From Microthrixaceae bacterium (lineage in GTDB: Bacteria > Actinomycetota > Acidimicrobiia > Acidimicrobiales > Microtrichaceae), in the NCBI GenBank assembly GCA_023958095.1, contig JAMLGJ010000008.1, positions 1-64,000 of the forward strand: a stretch of DNA of 64,000 nucleotides, in the 5' to 3' direction. The notes beneath the pieces were generated by a model. It was not told the DNA's origin, did not search any database, and saw only the letters and a list, made by a program, of their open reading frames with translations. The position numbers and the translations under genes are program-made. The stretch's first letter is position 1. Each line of letters starts with the position of its first letter. Positions 44,081-53,354 of this stretch are shown piece after piece.

Positions 44081-46010
44081 CCTCGGTGGTTGCGTCACCG
44101 ACGCCGGCTGCCTTGGCCGCCTTGAGGCGCTCACCACGAGCCACCTCGAGTTCGACCAGTGCCTTCTGCACCGCGGCGAACTGCTCCGGGGTGACCGACG
44201 GCAGACCGAAGGCCCCGTGCACGAACGCGGCGGTGTCGCCCCGGTAGTCATGGCCGAAGGACTTGAACTCGCCCGGCACGGTGCGCATCGCGTTCATCGC
44301 GTCCACGACGACCTGCACCAGGGTCAGCACCGGTATCCAGTCCATCTCCTCGGGGACGTTGCGGCCACGCATGTCGCCCTTCAACCAGGGCGGTCGCTTC
44401 ACGGCCAGCCTCGGCGACATGAGCGCTATCGGGTCGTTGTCGTGATCCAGGATCACCGCCCGCATGGCTTCGCGTTGCTCCTCGGTCAGCTCGGCGAACT
44501 GCTCGGGCCGGTCGAAAGCACCCACCGAACCCTCGGGCACGTTGGGACCCCGGCCCTCGCGCATGCCCGTGCGGGACCACTTGGCCAGACCCGGCAGCCC
44601 GAACCAGAGGGCCCGGTCGATCCCGTAGTGGTCGAGGCCCTCGATGCCGGTGCGCATCACGATGTCGGACGACGCCCACGCGCCCAGGCTCTCGCCGAAG
44701 ACGAACACCTTGGGGCGCTTCTCCGGGGGGCGTTCGGCCAGGCGCTGGCGCACGCTCCACATCAACAGCCGGAACTGGGAACGGCCCAGCGCGACGGTCT
44801 GCACCGCGAGGAACGACGGGGAACGCCCGTACTGCACGCAGGCCGTGGCCATGTCACCGCGGGTGAACAGCTCGGCGGCGGAGACGACTGCCTGGTCCAC
44901 CCAACCGGTTCCCGTGGGCGAGAACAACAACAGATGGGAACGATCGAAGGCCCCCAGCCGCTCCATCTCGTTGCACATCATCTCGGAACGGCCCGCCGGG
45001 TAGACCGGCTCGGAGTTGACCCCGACATAGGCGCGCACCGGATGGGCAACCGCGGGTTCGCCGAGCGTCTCCTCGATCAGTTCGGGAGTCACCACGTCGG
45101 TCACGTACCGGCGTCCCTGCAGTCCCAGTTCCTCGAACGGGGAGATGGATGCCGGACCACCGGAGACGTTCTCGGAGGTGGGCGGCTCGTCGTAGCCGGG
45201 CTCGACCTTCTCGTTGGCCCGGGCGATCCTTGCCACACCGGTGTTGTAGAGCGCGGCCGCGCCCGCCCCCCACGCCGCAGCGTTCACCGCGCGGCCGATG
45301 ATCTGGTGGGGGATGTCGGGGCCGAAGAAGTCCGCGGTGCCCTTCGCGGAGGCCCTGAACGCCTTGCCCAGGAGAAGGCCCACCGCCGACACGGTCACCC
45401 CGAGCCCGACCGTGCCGGCGAGGTTCGCCGGCTTGTCGTCGTCGGTCCAGCGCTGGATCACCGTCGAACGCGTCTTGAGCGACTTGGCGGAGCGGTACAG
45501 GGCGTACCCGGCGCCGGCCGCGCCGATGGTGAGGGGGCGCCATGGTCCCTTGGCGGGGAACCGACGCCGACCCTCCTCGGTGGCCTCGTAGACCATTCCG
45601 CCGATCGCCGCGGCGACGGTCAGGTCCCCGATGCTGCGCACCGAGGAGACCAGGGTGTGCTCGTCATCGGTCTCGGAGATGTTCGCCAGGGAGTAGCCGG
45701 CCGCCGCGATGCCACCGCGGGCCAGGAGGCGCCAGCCGATGGGGGTCTCGGGTGGGGCGAGGCGGCTCGCCAGCCAGTGCACCGGTGCGTTCACCAGCGT
45801 CGATGCCAGCACCGCGAGTCCGGCCGCCATGCCCTGGTGCATCGTGGCCCGGGGCATGAGCGAGGGCCCGTAGGCATCCACGAGCGCCGTCGACTGCAAC
45901 GGTGCGGACGGGCTGCTCAGCAGGGGGTTGATCGCCTTGGCCAGTTCGTTCGCGCCGGCGTCGAGCACGGAGCGCGCCTCGCCACCGTTCGATGTGTCCT
46001 GCTCGCTCAT
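44073..46010 (-). CDS. Membrane-associated alpha/beta hydrolase (Abhydrolase_9)
   Basis: This 645-residue protein has the two-part Abhydrolase_9 architecture of actinobacteria. The N-terminal half has several hydrophobic segments (LASTLVNAPVHWLASRL, LGVTVSAVGLLLGKAF) and would lie in the membrane. The C-terminal half is a serine hydrolase with LLLFSPTGTGWVDQAVV, CVQYGRSPSFLAVQTV and the nucleophile elbow VFVFGESLGAWASSD, followed by GIDRALWFGLPGLAKWSR. Esterase or lipase activity on envelope lipids is likely but unproved. The ATG at 46010 begins MSEQDTSNGG; the longer frame is noncoding. It is divergent from the amidase gene. Confidence 0.88.
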   Translation of the reverse strand: MSEQDTSNGGEARSVLDAGANELAKAINPLLSSPSAPLQSTALVDAYGPSLMPRATMHQGMAAGLAVLASTLVNAPVHWLASRLAPPETPIGWRLLARGGIAAAGYSLANISETDDEHTLVSSVRSIGDLTVAAAIGGMVYEATEEGRRRFPAKGPWRPLTIGAAGAGYALYRSAKSLKTRSTVIQRWTDDDKPANLAGTVGLGVTVSAVGLLLGKAFRASAKGTADFFGPDIPHQIIGRAVNAAAWGAGAAALYNTGVARIARANEKVEPGYDEPPTSENVSGGPASISPFEELGLQGRRYVTDVVTPELIEETLGEPAVAHPVRAYVGVNSEPVYPAGRSEMMCNEMERLGAFDRSHLLLFSPTGTGWVDQAVVSAAELFTRGDMATACVQYGRSPSFLAVQTVALGRSQFRLLMWSVRQRLAERPPEKRPKVFVFGESLGAWASSDIVMRTGIEGLDHYGIDRALWFGLPGLAKWSRTGMREGRGPNVPEGSVGAFDRPEQFAELTEEQREAMRAVILDHDNDPIALMSPRLAVKRPPWLKGDMRGRNVPEEMDWIPVLTLVQVVVDAMNAMRTVPGEFKSFGHDYRGDTAAFVHGAFGLPSVTPEQFAAVQKALVELEVARGERLKAAKAAGVGDATTEVQ

Positions 46011-46156
46011 TGCGTCTCCAAGTCTGTTCCTGCGTGCCGGTCGACATGGCACGTCCACCGCACCGGTCGGCCACCCGGTGGCATCCACAAGCATTCTGCC
46101 CCATACGACCTGAACTGCGTTCGACATTGACCGACGGCTGCTGCGAGACTTCGCAC

Positions 46157-47698
46157 ATGACCGATACTCCCTGGCTGGACGACGCATGCTCACTGGTGGA
46201 CGCCTTCCGCAAGGGTGAGCGATCCCCGACCGAGGAGCTCGAGGCGACCTTCGGGGCGATCGAACGCAGCGACCTCAACTGCTTCTCCTTCCTGGATCGC
46301 GACCGTGCGATGGCGGCGGCCGAGTCGGCTGACGTGTCCAAGCCCTTCGGTGGGGTCCCCTTCGGGATCAAGGAGCTCGACCAGGTCCAGGGTTGGCCCG
46401 ACACCCAGGCGTCGCTGCTGTTCGCCGACCGCATCGCCGGCTACACCGGCAACACCGTCGGACGGGCGATCGACGTCGGCGGCGCGGTGCCGGTGGGCTT
46501 GACCACCGCGAGCGAGTTCGGTGGGCTCAACGTCAGTGTCACGAAGCTCAACGGCGTGACCCACAACCCCTGGCGCCACGGCCGCACCTGCGGCGGCTCG
46601 TCCTGCGGGAGTGCCTCGGCGGTCGCAGGCGGGCTCGTCTCGCTGGCATCCGGTGGCGACGGCGGCGGCTCCCTTCGGATCCCCGGTGGCTACACCGGGC
46701 TGATCGGCTTCAAGGGAACCTACGGACGCACCACCCGTGGCCCCTCGGCCTACTCACGTCCGGGCACTGTGGTCCTCGGCAACATGGCCCGTTCGGTGCG
46801 CGACGCAGCCCGCTACTACGACGTGGTGTGCGGACTGGATCCGACCGATCCGACGTCGCTGCCCTCCTCGGGCACATGGGAGGCCGACCTTGGCACCCAC
46901 GAGCTCAAGGGCCGCAAGGTCGCGATCCTGCCCTCCATCGGTGGGGTGAAGCTCGAGCCCGGGGTGGAGGAACGCATCCGGGCCGCGGCGGGCGAGCTGG
47001 TGGCCGCCGCCGGGATGATCCCCGTCGACATCACCCTCGAGCTGCCGAACCTCGCCGCCCAGTGGGCGATGGGCAACGTGTCCACCCTCGTCCCCGAGCT
47101 GGGAGCGGACTGGCCCCGCCGCCGCAAGGACCTCACCTACGAGATGGAGGTGGGCATGATGCTGGCGGAGACCTTCTACAACATCCACGTCGCCGGCGTG
47201 GCGGAGGAACGTCGCGTGCGCGCCTACCAGGCGATGGCACAGGCCTTCTCGCAGGTCGACTTCATCATGTGTGCCACCAACCCGGGGCCGGCCTTCCCCG
47301 CGGAGAAGACCAACAGCAGCCCGGAGCGGACGCCACTCGACGTGCTACAGGACAACACCGCTGCGGACCTCGCTGCACGCACCGGGCTCAAGGCACTGCG
47401 CATCGCCGCGGGCATCGCACCACGACTGCCGAACGCGATCCTCGACTTCGTGACCGAGAACGCGCCGGACGTCGTGACGATGGGTGGCCTCACCATCATC
47501 TCGAACCTCTACGGCAACCCCGCGGTGTCGATTCCCGCCGGCACCGTCGACGGCCTACCCGTCGGCCTGCAGGTACTCGGCCGCCACCACGAGGACGCCC
47601 TGCTGTTCGACGTGGCCCTGGCCGCGGAACGCCACATGCCCTGGCCCCTGGTGGCGCCGCCGGTCAGCCGGGCCGCCGGTGAACGAGTGGGTGCCTGA
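46157..47698 (+). CDS. Amidase signature family enzyme
   Basis: This 513-residue Ser-cisSer-Lys hydrolase acts on carboxylic amides. The catalytic Lys is in PFGIKELDQVQG; the amidase signature reads GGSSCGSASAVAGGLVSLAS then GGDGGGSLRIPG, containing the cis-Ser and nucleophile Ser. The usual GGSSGGSAA has one Gly replaced by Cys here. The C-terminal SNLYGNPAVSIPAGTVDGLP is typical. ATG 46157 lacks a Shine-Dalgarno; TGCGAGACTT, also found before hemE, lies 6 nt upstream and could be a -10 region. It diverges from the alpha/beta hydrolase and precedes an efflux transporter. Confidence 0.9.
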   Translation: MTDTPWLDDACSLVDAFRKGERSPTEELEATFGAIERSDLNCFSFLDRDRAMAAAESADVSKPFGGVPFGIKELDQVQGWPDTQASLLFADRIAGYTGNTVGRAIDVGGAVPVGLTTASEFGGLNVSVTKLNGVTHNPWRHGRTCGGSSCGSASAVAGGLVSLASGGDGGGSLRIPGGYTGLIGFKGTYGRTTRGPSAYSRPGTVVLGNMARSVRDAARYYDVVCGLDPTDPTSLPSSGTWEADLGTHELKGRKVAILPSIGGVKLEPGVEERIRAAAGELVAAAGMIPVDITLELPNLAAQWAMGNVSTLVPELGADWPRRRKDLTYEMEVGMMLAETFYNIHVAGVAEERRVRAYQAMAQAFSQVDFIMCATNPGPAFPAEKTNSSPERTPLDVLQDNTAADLAARTGLKALRIAAGIAPRLPNAILDFVTENAPDVVTMGGLTIISNLYGNPAVSIPAGTVDGLPVGLQVLGRHHEDALLFDVALAAERHMPWPLVAPPVSRAAGERVGA

Positions 47699-47768
47699 GC
47701 GGGTCCGCCACCCGCCCACCACCAACCGAGTCCGCGGCTGTTGCGGTCGCGGCGGCAATAGTTCTGCG

Positions 47769-49412
47769 GTGACCTCCACAGACCTCCGATCCATCCCGCC
47801 GGCGACCGTGGAACGCCCCTGGGCCGCGCTCGGAGCGCTGCTCGCAGGGCTGAGCATCATCATCATCGACGGCAGCATCGTGAACGTGCTGCTGCCCGAC
47901 ATGGTCAGCGACATCGGGCTCACCCAGACCGACGCCCAGTGGGTCAACAGCATCTACTCACTGGTCTTCGCCGCACTCCTGATCACCGTCGGTTCGCTGG
48001 CGGACCGCTTCGGCCGTCGCAGGTTGTTCCTGATCGGAACCGTCGTGTTCATGGCGGCTTCGTTGGGGAGCGCGTCCGCCGGTGACGCCACGACGCTGAT
48101 CGCATTCCGGGCGGTGCAGGCACTCGGGGCCTCGATGATGCTGCCGTCGTCCATAGCGGTGGTCAACGTGCTGTTCACCGGGGAGCGCCGGGCCGCGGCG
48201 TTCGGACTCTGGGGCGCCGTGTTCGGAGGAGCCGCCGCATTGGGTCCCCTGCTGGGCGGCTTCCTCGCCGAGGAGTTCTCGTGGCGCTGGGCGTTCCTGG
48301 TCAACATCCCGGTCGGCCTCCTGGCGGGCATCGCAGTGCGGGTGTTCGTTCCCGAGACGACCGGGCCGCGCGGGAACGGGTTCGACCCGCTCGGTGTACT
48401 CCTGAGCGCCTCGGGCCTGGCGCTGGTGGTGTTCGGCCTGATCGAGGGTCAGGACTACGGATGGTGGACCGCGACCGCCGGGTTCGACCTCGGACCGCTG
48501 CAGCTCGCGGCCGGCGGCCTCTCGGTGGTTCCGGTGAGCATCGCCCTGGGGACGATCCTCGGGGCCACCCTGGTCCTCTGGGAGCGCCACCGGGCGAGTG
48601 CGGGGCGCCCGCAGTTGATCCGCCTCGAGTTGTTCGGGATACGCCGCTACGGATTCGGGAACGTCGTGGCACTGGTGGTGAGCCTCGGGGAGTTCGGGAT
48701 CCTGTTCGTGCTGCCGCTGTGGATCCAGGCGGTGCACGGCTACGACCCACTCGTGACCGGTGCGATCCTCGCGACCCTGGCCGTGGGCACGCTCGGAGCG
48801 GGTGGGGCGGCCCGTCACGTTGCGGCCGCGCTCGGTGCCACCTGGGTGGTCCGTCTCGGGATGGCCCTGGAGATCACCGGCATCATCGCCATCGGGCTGA
48901 CGCTGTCGGTGACACGCAGCCCGTGGTGGTTGGCCGTGGGCCTCGTCGTGTACGGCCTCGGGGTCGGCTTCGCCACCGCACAGCTCACCAACGTGGTGCT
49001 CGAGGACGTTCCCGAGGAGGCCTCGGGTCAGGCATCGGCCATGACCTCCACGTTCCGCCAGGTCGGCTCCGCGCTCGGGGCGGCCTGTCTCGGGGCGGTC
49101 CTGTTCGGTTCCCTCGGGGCGAACCTCCTGGGCTCCCTCCGGGACGACAAGGGCATCTCGGAGGAACAGGCCGAGCAGATCACCGAGGAGGTGCGTGACT
49201 CCGCGGGCCAGGCCATCACCCAGCTCGAGGAGGTACCCGAGCTGGCTCCCGAGGCCGACGACTCCAAGGTGGCCTTCACCGACGCGGCGCGCACCACCGC
49301 ATGGGTGGCGGCCGGGTTCGTGACGCTGGGCCTGCTGGTGAGCTTCGGGCTACCACGCAGCCCGACGGCACGCGACCCCGGGGTGGGCACCCGAGGAGCC
49401 ACGGGGGCCTGA
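47769..49412 (+). CDS. DHA2-type MFS transporter (EmrB/QacA family)
   Basis: This 547-residue proton-driven exporter has about 14 helices. Motif C-like and DHA2 marks are LSIIIIDGSIVNVLLPDM in helix 1, QWVNSIYSLVFAALLITVGS in helices 2, ADRFGRRRLFLIG (motif A), FRAVQALGASMMLPSSIAVV and GLWGAVFGGAAALGPLLGGF. A charged loop (DDKGISEEQAEQITEEVRDS) precedes the last helix. It likely exports drugs or toxic lipophiles. The GTG at 47769 agrees with the family start; 70 bases separate it from the amidase gene, so cotranscription is possible. Confidence 0.9.
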   Translation: MTSTDLRSIPPATVERPWAALGALLAGLSIIIIDGSIVNVLLPDMVSDIGLTQTDAQWVNSIYSLVFAALLITVGSLADRFGRRRLFLIGTVVFMAASLGSASAGDATTLIAFRAVQALGASMMLPSSIAVVNVLFTGERRAAAFGLWGAVFGGAAALGPLLGGFLAEEFSWRWAFLVNIPVGLLAGIAVRVFVPETTGPRGNGFDPLGVLLSASGLALVVFGLIEGQDYGWWTATAGFDLGPLQLAAGGLSVVPVSIALGTILGATLVLWERHRASAGRPQLIRLELFGIRRYGFGNVVALVVSLGEFGILFVLPLWIQAVHGYDPLVTGAILATLAVGTLGAGGAARHVAAALGATWVVRLGMALEITGIIAIGLTLSVTRSPWWLAVGLVVYGLGVGFATAQLTNVVLEDVPEEASGQASAMTSTFRQVGSALGAACLGAVLFGSLGANLLGSLRDDKGISEEQAEQITEEVRDSAGQAITQLEEVPELAPEADDSKVAFTDAARTTAWVAAGFVTLGLLVSFGLPRSPTARDPGVGTRGATGA

Positions 49413-49456
49413 GCGGGCGGAGTCGCCGGACGCGGCCGCCCGACCGGCTGGAGGTC

Positions 49457-50476
49457 TCAGCCGAGGACCAGCTCCGCGGCTGCACGCATCTGGTCGGGTC
49501 CCGACGGGTACATCGTGACCGTGGTGACGGGACTCTCGCGCCAGACCTCGAGGCGCTCCGCGATCCGCTCCCTGGGCCCCACGAGCGATATCTCGTCCGC
49601 GAACTCGCTGGGCACCACTCCCACGGCCTCGTCCTTGCGACCCGCGAGGAACAGCTCCTGGATGCGGTGGGCCTCCTCCTCGAAGCCCATCCGTGCCATG
49701 AGGTCGGTGTGGAAGTTCTTGCCCCTGGCACCCATGCCCCCGATGTAGAAGGCGAGCATCGCCTTGACCGGGGCGAGGCCGGCCTCGACGTCGTCGGTGA
49801 TGTTGATGTTGGCCATGGCGATGATCTCGAAGCCATCCCTGGCCCCAGCCAGCTGCTCCGCGTAGACCTCCTGGCGGAACGGCGAGTAGTACAGCGGGAT
49901 CCAGCCGTCCGCGATCTCCGCGGTCATGGTCACGTTCTTCGGCCCCTCGGCACCCAGGAAGATCGGGATCTCGCGGCGCAGGGGATGCGTGATCGACTTG
50001 AGGGGCTTGCCGAGTCCCATCGAACCGGGACCGTGGTAGGGGTGCTGGTAGAACTCGCCGTCGAACTCGAGGGGTTCCTCCCGGGCGAGCACGCGCCGGA
50101 TGATCTCCACGTACTCCCTCGTGCGTGCCAGGGGCTTGCGGTACGGCTGTCCGTACCAGCCCTCCACCACCTGGGGGCCGGACGCGCCCAGCCCCAGCAC
50201 GAGCCTTCCGTTGCTCAGGTGGTCGAGGGTGATGGCGTGCATCGCGGTCGCGGTCGGCGTGCGCGCCGAGAGCTGCACCACCGAGGTGCCGAGGCGGATC
50301 CGGCTGGTGTGGCCGGCGAGGTAGGCGAGGGGCGAGAAGACGTCGGAACCCCACGCCTCGGCGGTCCACACCGAGTCGAACCCGAGGTCCTCCGCGAGCT
50401 TCGTGGCCTCGAGCAGGTTGGCCGGTGGCAGCTGGCCCCAGTAGCCCCAGATCATGCCGAGCTGAAGATCGTCCAT
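49457..50476 (-). CDS. LLM-class F420/flavin-dependent oxidoreductase
   Basis: This 339-residue luciferase-like TIM barrel is likely dependent on cofactor F420. It shows LGMIWGYWGQLPPANLLEAT, AEDLGFDSVWTAEAWGSDVF, RIRLGTSVVQLSARTPTATA, SNGRLVLGLGASGPQVVEGW and IPIFLGAEGPKNVTMTAEIA in the expected order. The C-terminal VGPRERIAERLEVWRE fits. The substrate may be an alcohol, aldehyde or xenobiotic. The ATG has GAAGGA upstream. It is 61 bases downstream of an enoyl-CoA hydratase gene and may belong to a lipid or aromatic degradation unit. Confidence 0.88.
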   Translation of the reverse strand: MDDLQLGMIWGYWGQLPPANLLEATKLAEDLGFDSVWTAEAWGSDVFSPLAYLAGHTSRIRLGTSVVQLSARTPTATAMHAITLDHLSNGRLVLGLGASGPQVVEGWYGQPYRKPLARTREYVEIIRRVLAREEPLEFDGEFYQHPYHGPGSMGLGKPLKSITHPLRREIPIFLGAEGPKNVTMTAEIADGWIPLYYSPFRQEVYAEQLAGARDGFEIIAMANINITDDVEAGLAPVKAMLAFYIGGMGARGKNFHTDLMARMGFEEEAHRIQELFLAGRKDEAVGVVPSEFADEISLVGPRERIAERLEVWRESPVTTVTMYPSGPDQMRAAAELVLG

Positions 50477-50537
50477 GTGTTCCTTCCCGGCCGTCGCGTC
50501 GACCGTCGGATCGGGCAGCGGCGACCCCCGCTGCTGC

Positions 50538-51347
50538 TCAGCGCCCCTTGAACTCGGGGGTCCGCTTCTCCTTGAAGGCCCTGGGGCCCTCCTTGGCGTC
50601 CTCGGAGGCGAAGACGTCCCAACCGTAGGTGAACTCGTGTTCGAGCGCCTCGGTTTCGCGCATGCCGTTGGTCTCGCGCAGCGTGCGCAGGATGGCCTGC
50701 ACCGCGAGCGGGCCGTTGGCACATATGCGCTGGCCTATCTCCACGGCACGTTCCAGCGCGCTGCCGTCGTCCACCACGTGGCCGACCAGGCCCAGCTCGA
50801 GGGCGCGCGCGGCGGTGATGTGGTCCCCGGTCAGCAGCAGCTCACAGGCAACCGTCCAGGGGATCTGGCGGGGAATGCGGACCGCCGAACCACCCATCGG
50901 GTACAGCGACCACCGCGCCTCGGAGATCCCGAAGCGGGCGGAGCGGCCCGCGACGCGGATCTCGGTGGCACCCAGCAGCTCGGTGCCCCCTGCGATGGCC
51001 GTACCCTCCATCGCGGCGATGATCGGCACCTGGGGGCGCCAGGAACGCAGCAGAGCCTTCCATGGCAGGTCGGGATCCTCGGCCAGGCGGGCCTGGACGT
51101 CGATACCCGACTCCGCGTCGCCCGAGTGACCCGAGGCCATCTCCTTGAGGTCCGCCCCGGAACAGAAGTTGCCACCGGCACCGGTGAGCACGAGTGCCCT
51201 CACCTCGGGGTTCTGGTCGGCCTCGGTGAACGCATCGAGCATGCGGACCAGCATCTCGCCGTTGATGGCGTTCTGGCGCTCGGGACGGTTGAGTGTCGCG
51301 ATCAGCAGGTGGCCATCGCGTTCGGTCAGCAGGGCAGGTTCGCTCAC
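50538..51347 (-). CDS. Enoyl-CoA hydratase/isomerase family protein
   Basis: This 269-residue crotonase-fold enzyme shows [20 protein letters not shown], the oxyanion loop [16 protein letters not shown], and [20 protein letters not shown], with the Glu at the first catalytic position. [20 protein letters not shown] has Glu at the second and is followed by [20 protein letters not shown]. With both acids present, hydratase activity in beta-oxidation-type degradation is likely. Clustered with an LLM oxidoreductase and, further on, SDRs and acyl-CoA dehydrogenases of possible fatty acid or steroid catabolism. Confidence 0.9.
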   Translation of the reverse strand: MSEPALLTERDGHLLIATLNRPERQNAINGEMLVRMLDAFTEADQNPEVRALVLTGAGGNFCSGADLKEMASGHSGDAESGIDVQARLAEDPDLPWKALLRSWRPQVPIIAAMEGTAIAGGTELLGATEIRVAGRSARFGISEARWSLYPMGGSAVRIPRQIPWTVACELLLTGDHITAARALELGLVGHVVDDGSALERAVEIGQRICANGPLAVQAILRTLRETNGMRETEALEHEFTYGWDVFASEDAKEGPRAFKEKRTPEFKGR

Positions 51348-51435
51348 GGTTCCCCCAGGAGTCGGTGGTCGGCTGGTGCCAGCGGGTCACCCTAGGTCGC
51401 CACGAGAACGCGTTCTAGTTGCAGCCCGTGAGGGG

Positions 51436-51441
51436 TAGCCT
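51436..51441 (+). promoter_or_regulatory. -10 box TAGCCT, leaderless dimeric-barrel gene
   Basis: TAGCCT ends 6 nt before the GTG at 51448. The intervening GCAGGA abuts the start codon and cannot act as a Shine-Dalgarno at that distance. Confidence 0.4.
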
Positions 51442-51447
51442 GCAGGA

Positions 51448-52167
51448 GTGCCGCGGGTCTACATCCACGAGGTCGTCGAGGTGGACGGCACCCGGCGCGC
51501 CGACTACCAGCACCACATGACCGCCAACTGGGTTCCGGAGTCAGCCGCGGTGCGGCGCCAGCGCTGCTTCGGCGTGTTCACCCTCGTCGGCTCCACCGGA
51601 CCATGGCCGCGGGTGGTGAACCTGTGGGAGTACGACTCCTGGGAGGATCTGGCCCACAACTTCTCGCACGAACTCGGCACGCCGGGTCACCGCGACCCCG
51701 CCCTGGCGCGCTGGTGGGCCGCCGCCGCATCCTTCAGGAAGGGCGGCCACGACCGCATCCTCGTCGAGCACCCCTCGAACCCCGGTGTGCAGCACTGGGA
51801 GTCCAGGGGCGGCACCGCAGCGGCCGCCTACCTGCACGAGGTGTTCACCACCCCCGTCGGTGGTGCACTCCGACTCGCGGAGGAACTCGCCGGAGGGGCC
51901 GTCGAGGCGATGTCACGGTGGGCCATCGAACCGGTCGGGCTGTGGCACACCGCCATGCGCGGCGACGACGAGGTCGTGGCCCTGTGGCGGGTACCCGACT
52001 GGGACTCCTGGTCGGCACACGAAGGAGCCAGCGCCTCGGGCGGCGGCTACCAGCCCGACGGGATCACGGGCAGGCAGCGCTGGTTGCTGGTGGACGCGCA
52101 GCTCTCGCCGCTGCGCACGGGCCGCCAACCCACCGAGGCGGACCGCCGCCCACTGTCCCGCGAGTAG
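51448..52167 (+). CDS. Tandem dimeric alpha/beta-barrel protein (NIPSNAP-like)
   Basis: This 239-residue protein is made of two related halves. The first has VYIHEVVEVDGTRRADYQHH and VVNLWEYDSWEDLAHNFSHE; the second has YLHEVFTTPVGGALRLAEEL and VVALWRVPDWDSWSAHEGAS. Each has the beta-alpha-beta layout of ferredoxin-like dimeric barrels, such as NIPSNAP and antibiotic-monooxygenase domains. The function of this type is unknown; such proteins bind small hydrophobic ligands. The GTG start follows a TAGCCT box, suggesting a leaderless message. It is divergent from the enoyl-CoA hydratase gene. Confidence 0.75.
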   Translation: MPRVYIHEVVEVDGTRRADYQHHMTANWVPESAAVRRQRCFGVFTLVGSTGPWPRVVNLWEYDSWEDLAHNFSHELGTPGHRDPALARWWAAAASFRKGGHDRILVEHPSNPGVQHWESRGGTAAAAYLHEVFTTPVGGALRLAEELAGGAVEAMSRWAIEPVGLWHTAMRGDDEVVALWRVPDWDSWSAHEGASASGGGYQPDGITGRQRWLLVDAQLSPLRTGRQPTEADRRPLSRE

Positions 52168-52200
52168 CCACCCGGGGGTCCGACCGGCGCCCGGGGGCCC

Positions 52201-52530
52201 TCAGCGCCGGTGGGTGTCCTTCCAGTCCTTGTACTGGCGCATGAACTCGTCGCGGACGTGCGCGACCGCGGCCCATATGTCCTCGTCGTGCGCGGTGGCG
52301 ACGATGTGCGCCCGGCCCAGGTCGGCTTCGAAGGTGACCTTCTGTTCCTTGCCGTCGCGGTCCTTCACGAGCAGCTCCAGGGTCACCTGGTTCGCGGACA
52401 GGCCATTGAGGCGATGTTCCACCGGTTGCAGGATCTCGTGGACCTTCTCGGAGTCCGATGCATGGAACCCGTGGCCCAGGATCAGGCACTTCTCGACCGT
52501 TGCCGGGTCTTGGGGGGCTTGGCTCGTCAT
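52201..52530 (-). CDS. HPF/RaiA-like ribosome-associated protein
   Basis: This 109-residue protein resembles the sigma-54 modulation/ribosome hibernation domain, with LQPVEHRLNGLSANQVTLEL, VTFEADLGRAHIVATAHDED and IWAAVAHVRDEFMRQYKDWK. These match the beta-alpha-beta-beta-beta-alpha order of HPF, but basic residues that contact 16S rRNA are fewer than in canonical members. The C-terminal dimerisation domain of long HPF is missing. The ATG at 52530 is preferred to a longer frame. It stands 10 bases downstream of an SDR gene. Confidence 0.7.
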   Translation of the reverse strand: MTSQAPQDPATVEKCLILGHGFHASDSEKVHEILQPVEHRLNGLSANQVTLELLVKDRDGKEQKVTFEADLGRAHIVATAHDEDIWAAVAHVRDEFMRQYKDWKDTHRR

Positions 52531-52540
52531 GTGAGAGGTT

Positions 52541-53350
52541 CTACCAGCCCTCGGCGCCGGGCTCGTAGTCAGGCAACCCCAGTGCGAGGGTCGGATGGTC
52601 GATGCCACCGTCCACCTCGAGCACCTTGCCGGTGATGTAGGAGCCCGCCGGGGAGCACAGGTAGAGCACCGCAGAGGCGATGTCCTCGGGTGTGCCGAGA
52701 CGCCTCAGCGGGGTGTTCGCCTCCATCACCGCACGCAGGTCCTCGGTGAGCACCTGGTCGAGTGCGTCGGTGGCGACGGAACCCACGGCGATGGCGTTGA
52801 CCCGGATGTGTGGTGCCAGATCCATCGCGTTGATGCGGCTCAGGTGCGCCATGGCCGCCTTCGCGGTGCCGTATGCGGCGAACCCGCGGTCGGCCATCCG
52901 GCCGGCGGCGGAGCTGATGTTCACGATCGAACCGCCACCGCTGCGCAGCATCGCCGGAACCACTGCCTTGGTCATCTCGAACGCGGTGGTCACGTTGAAC
53001 GTGAAGGCCTTCTCGAAACTCGCCCGTGAGGTCTCCAGCAGCGGCTTGGGGAACGACCCACCGGCGTTGTTGACGAGGATGTCGACATGTCCGAGGGCTC
53101 CCTCGATGCCGGTGACGACCCCCGCCATCTCCTCGGTGTCCATCACGTCGAAGGGCACGACCCGTGCCCTTCGCCCCAGGGCCTCGACCTCCTCGGCAAC
53201 CGAGATCAGGTCGGCCTCGGTGCGGGCGAGCAGCGCCACGTCGGCTCCGGCCTCGGCGAGCATGAGCGCGCTGGCGCGGCCGATGCCGCGCCCGGCACCT
53301 GTCACCACGGCCACCCGGCCCTCGACGGAGAAACGCTCCAGTGCTGCCAC
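52541..53350 (-). CDS. Short-chain dehydrogenase/reductase (SDR)
   Basis: This 269-residue SDR has VVTGAGRGIGRASALMLAEA, VNNAGGSFPKPL, IVNISSAAGRMADRGFAAYG and TAKAAM, giving the Ser-Tyr-Lys triad, and ends in YITGKVLEVDGGIDHPTLAL. The pattern is that of 3-oxoacyl reductase-like enzymes in lipid or steroid catabolic clusters. The start overlaps no gene; it lies 4 bases below a second SDR gene on the same strand, and 10 bases above the HPF-like gene. Cotranscription is likely. Confidence 0.88.
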   Translation of the reverse strand: MAALERFSVEGRVAVVTGAGRGIGRASALMLAEAGADVALLARTEADLISVAEEVEALGRRARVVPFDVMDTEEMAGVVTGIEGALGHVDILVNNAGGSFPKPLLETSRASFEKAFTFNVTTAFEMTKAVVPAMLRSGGGSIVNISSAAGRMADRGFAAYGTAKAAMAHLSRINAMDLAPHIRVNAIAVGSVATDALDQVLTEDLRAVMEANTPLRRLGTPEDIASAVLYLCSPAGSYITGKVLEVDGGIDHPTLALGLPDYEPGAEGW

Positions 53351-53354
53351 GGGA

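Noticed and set aside
44052-46130. Long plus-strand open frame opposite the alpha/beta hydrolase
   Set aside because: Mirror frame of a conserved gene; no domain and typical His/Arg/Gly-rich shadow composition.
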